From: Nitrosovibrio tenuis
Lineage (GTDB): Bacteria > Pseudomonadota > Gammaproteobacteria > Burkholderiales > Nitrosomonadaceae
Assembly (NCBI RefSeq): GCF_900109785.1
Contig: NZ_FOBH01000007.1
Location: forward strand, 92,390 to 156,389
Direction: 5' to 3'
Length of the DNA: 64,000 nucleotides
The number at the start of each line of letters is the position of its first letter. The stretch's first letter is position 1. Shown in pieces: positions 62,221 through 64,000 of the stretch. A program made the position numbers and the translations under genes. The notes under the pieces were generated by a model that worked only from the letters and a program-made list of their open reading frames with translations, was not told the DNA's origin and did not search any database.

Positions 62221-63242
62221 TCCGATAGGTTTAGGGTGCCAGGATATTTCGTTTGTATGCGCTTGATCAAAAGATTTCTAACGAGTTCTTGGTAGTCCAT
62301 TAGCTCATAATAAGTATTTCGGCGGTTCTCATGGATCCTTCCATGAGCGGCTCGATCATCCCTGGCATGCTTTAAGCGTTTAATCTTCTCAAGTATCGGT
62401 TCACGTCGAAAAATACCATGCATGGTATATCCAGCGAGTTCAGCGGTATCTATGCCTTGCTCCGCCAAGCAACGTGCAACCTTACGCCAGTCTGAAGGCA
62501 GCGTTCCGCCGTATATCGCTTCAACTATCTTATAAGCATTATGAATGCCATTTTCTACATCAATCGCCTTCAGTATTCGACTGGGTACTTCCTCGTGACG
62601 CAGTATGACATCCTCCACCTCATCGCCTGAGAATGAGTACTTCTCTACGGCAACCCGGAGAAAAAGAGAAGCATAAACCAATTCTTCATCACCGATAACG
62701 TTTGCCACCAACTGCCACAGAGCAGCATCAAAATCTGGAGTTCGACCCCACCTGCCGCGAAATATAGAGTCATTATCATCACGGGCAGCGGACGCATGCG
62801 GCAACATGTCTCTATAGAATTTAACAGCCTCATCGAGACTTATAATTCGTGACGGAGGAATGCTATTTTCCGCTACAGGAATGACAAACAACTCCTCCGA
62901 AGGTGGTCCACCCAGTACTGCCATCATGCCGTGCAGCGCATCAGTGAGATTCGATGCATCAAAATCGGGATCCCGAAGTCGTATTTCATACAGCCCCTGG
63001 TAGCTGGCAACCAGCGAATAGCCGATGCGAGGGCTAAAAATCCAGCCACGCTCTAAGGATTCTTCTGTTTCTTCTGTCTGGATTATGAGCGGCTGAATCT
63101 CAATCCTTTCATATTTGCGACAGCTCGCGAGATATTCACCAATTGAGTTCAACTCTATCGGGTATTTTTCGCTATTGATGCGGCCAAACGCAAACAAGCT
63201 TGGTAGGATAAAACTCACTTTATCTTCTTTTGTTGAATACAT
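62217..63242 (-). CDS. HEPN-like protein of candidate defence operon
   Basis: 341 residues. The C-terminal ~140 residues are helical (ALWQLVANVIGDEELVYASL; FLRVAVEKYSFSGDE) and end with a HEPN ribonuclease-type motif Rx5H: Arg294-Asp295 ... His300 in RLKHARDDRAAHG. The N-terminal ~190 residues (IGYSLVASYQGLYEIRLRDP) are a separate domain, reminiscent of ApeA-type proteins with an N-terminal sensor and C-terminal HEPN RNase. It is the second gene; its start overlaps the 97-aa ORF by 23 bases. Assignment rests on the motif and fold style, not on a database search. Confidence 0.6.
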   Translation of the reverse strand: MYSTKEDKVSFILPSLFAFGRINSEKYPIELNSIGEYLASCRKYERIEIQPLIIQTEETEESLERGWIFSPRIGYSLVASYQGLYEIRLRDPDFDASNLTDALHGMMAVLGGPPSEELFVIPVAENSIPPSRIISLDEAVKFYRDMLPHASAARDDNDSIFRGRWGRTPDFDAALWQLVANVIGDEELVYASLFLRVAVEKYSFSGDEVEDVILRHEEVPSRILKAIDVENGIHNAYKIVEAIYGGTLPSDWRKVARCLAEQGIDTAELAGYTMHGIFRREPILEKIKRLKHARDDRAAHGRIHENRRNTYYELMDYQELVRNLLIKRIQTKYPGTLNLSE

Positions 63243-63513
63243 TCCCTATTAAACGCCCACAGATGCTATCGCCCTCTATCTCTTGCGCCCAAATGAACTG
63301 GATTTTCAGAACGACGATGGGCGGGCGAAAAAGCCCACACCTGAATGAGGCCCTCGGCAGAGCTATGTTATTTCTTTTTGACACGACCTGCCGCGGGTGG
63401 AGAAAGCTGTAGTCAAGTTCATCTATACGATTTGAGTTTGAGGGTAATAACCAGTTATTCCCGAGATGAAGGGGTTTGGGAACGATGATCGGAAGGATTT
63501 TACCGAAATTCAT
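63220..63513 (-). CDS. 97-residue ORF, first gene of candidate defence operon
   Basis: ATG at 63513 has the best ribosome binding site of the operon, GAGGAGG spaced seven to nine bases. It starts MNFGKILPIIVPKPLHLGNN and ends in a basic stretch before overlapping the HEPN-like gene by 23 bases. I do not recognise it. It could be a regulator or small subunit, or the true N terminus of the HEPN-like protein separated by a frameshift near 63225-63242. Confidence 0.5.
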   Translation of the reverse strand: MNFGKILPIIVPKPLHLGNNWLLPSNSNRIDELDYSFLHPRQVVSKRNNIALPRASFRCGLFRPPIVVLKIQFIWAQEIEGDSICGRLIGNVFNKRR

Positions 63514-63714
63514 ATAACGACCTCCTCAAATCCACCGTAGCGCAAATTTGACGTGGCAATGTAAGGGGACTTGTTTGAACGAGCCGGACAGGGAGCTTAT
63601 GATCGTGCATCTGGTCCCAAACATCCCAAAGGTAAATTGGCCAGCGCCTGTGAGAAGAAAACTTGTTTTCTAGTTTTCTTGTTGGGATCAATTACTGCTC
63701 ACAAGAGCGACATC

Positions 63715-63972
63715 ATGCAAAAACCCGTCTTTGCCCCCGGCGATTTCGTTGTTACCCCAAGCCAGAGAGTTGCCCGTGTCGTTCACTACTACTGCGAAAA
63801 CAACGCCGAGAATTTCCAAAAAGCCGAGCTTGAATACTCCGACAATCGGGAGCGGGTCATGCTGCGCGCGTCCCACCTGAATTTCTACAGCGGCAAGTAC
63901 CCGACTGAGGTTCCCTTGGTTTTTCGTCTTCCAACAGGTGTGATTTACGCTGACAGTTGTTTCTTCCGCTGA
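63715..63972 (+). CDS. Small hypothetical protein (85 aa)
   Basis: 85 residues from ATG at 63715 (MQKPVFAPGDFVVTPSQRVA), preferred over the in-frame ATG at 63571 because the longer N terminus has poor composition. VARVVHYYCENNAENFQKAE and VMLRASHLNFYSGKYP suggest a small beta-barrel of KOW/SH3 type. Divergent from the defence operon. Function unknown. Confidence 0.55.
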   Translation: MQKPVFAPGDFVVTPSQRVARVVHYYCENNAENFQKAELEYSDNRERVMLRASHLNFYSGKYPTEVPLVFRLPTGVIYADSCFFR

Positions 63973-64000
63973 GCAGCCAGCCAGTCATCAAGGAACTGCA

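Overview
The window looks like a chromosomal stretch of a betaproteobacterium. The core genes (gltX, putA, dnaQ-rnhA, gloB, tal-gnd-pgl, a LapA-type membrane protein, a PEP-CTERM exported protein, c-type cytochrome) and the amount of decayed mobile DNA fit a Nitrosospira/Nitrosomonas-like ammonia oxidiser. That placement is an inference from gene content; no marker such as 16S rRNA is present.

Layout. 1-9 kb is a patchwork: a papain-like cysteine peptidase cut by the window edge, a PEP-CTERM protein, a tyrosinase, decayed phage-type genes including a fragment paralogous to the prophage at 23 kb, and small stress or metabolism genes (DHFR-like reductase, VOC proteins). 9.5-12.4 kb is a zinc module: zur and a ZnuD-type TonB receptor, each preceded by a palindromic Zur-type box. 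12.5-16 kb carries a monooxygenase, a flavin disulfide reductase, a VOC protein and remnants of a GST gene and an IS5 transposase.

16.7-31.7 kb is a defective prophage or island beside tRNA-Glu. One end has a large serine recombinase whose last codons run into the tRNA gene; the other end has a near-copy of the tRNA 3' end. Its main gene would encode a roughly 2,700-residue polyvalent protein (nuclease-like, peptidase-like, ADP-ribosyltransferase and LPD38-like regions) and is now split by three one-base insertions. An antirepressor gene and a second structural-type gene are also split by one-base indels. Terminase, portal and capsid genes are not seen.

31.7-52 kb is the stable chromosomal part: tRNA-Ala, gltX, sulfotransferase, tRNA-Val, cytochrome, DUF488 and DUF4385 proteins, radical SAM protein, putA, lapA, dnaQ-rnhA-methyltransferase divergent from gloB, then tal, gnd and pgl (pentose phosphate pathway) and an Fe-S-type repressor. 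51.7-56 kb contains several very small membrane proteins with strong ribosome binding sites, hypothetical genes, and the second copy of a structured intergenic RNA-like element whose first copy lies at 2.46 kb. 56.4 kb has a DnaA-box/AT-rich patch.

57-64 kb holds a CNMP-binding thioredoxin-reductase-like protein, an IS3 fragment and, at 60.2-63.5 kb, a tightly coupled minus-strand operon (97-aa ORF, HEPN-like protein, hidden 37-aa ORF, FRG-domain protein, HNH-like protein). This operon is the best candidate in the window for an undescribed system, probably anti-phage defence.
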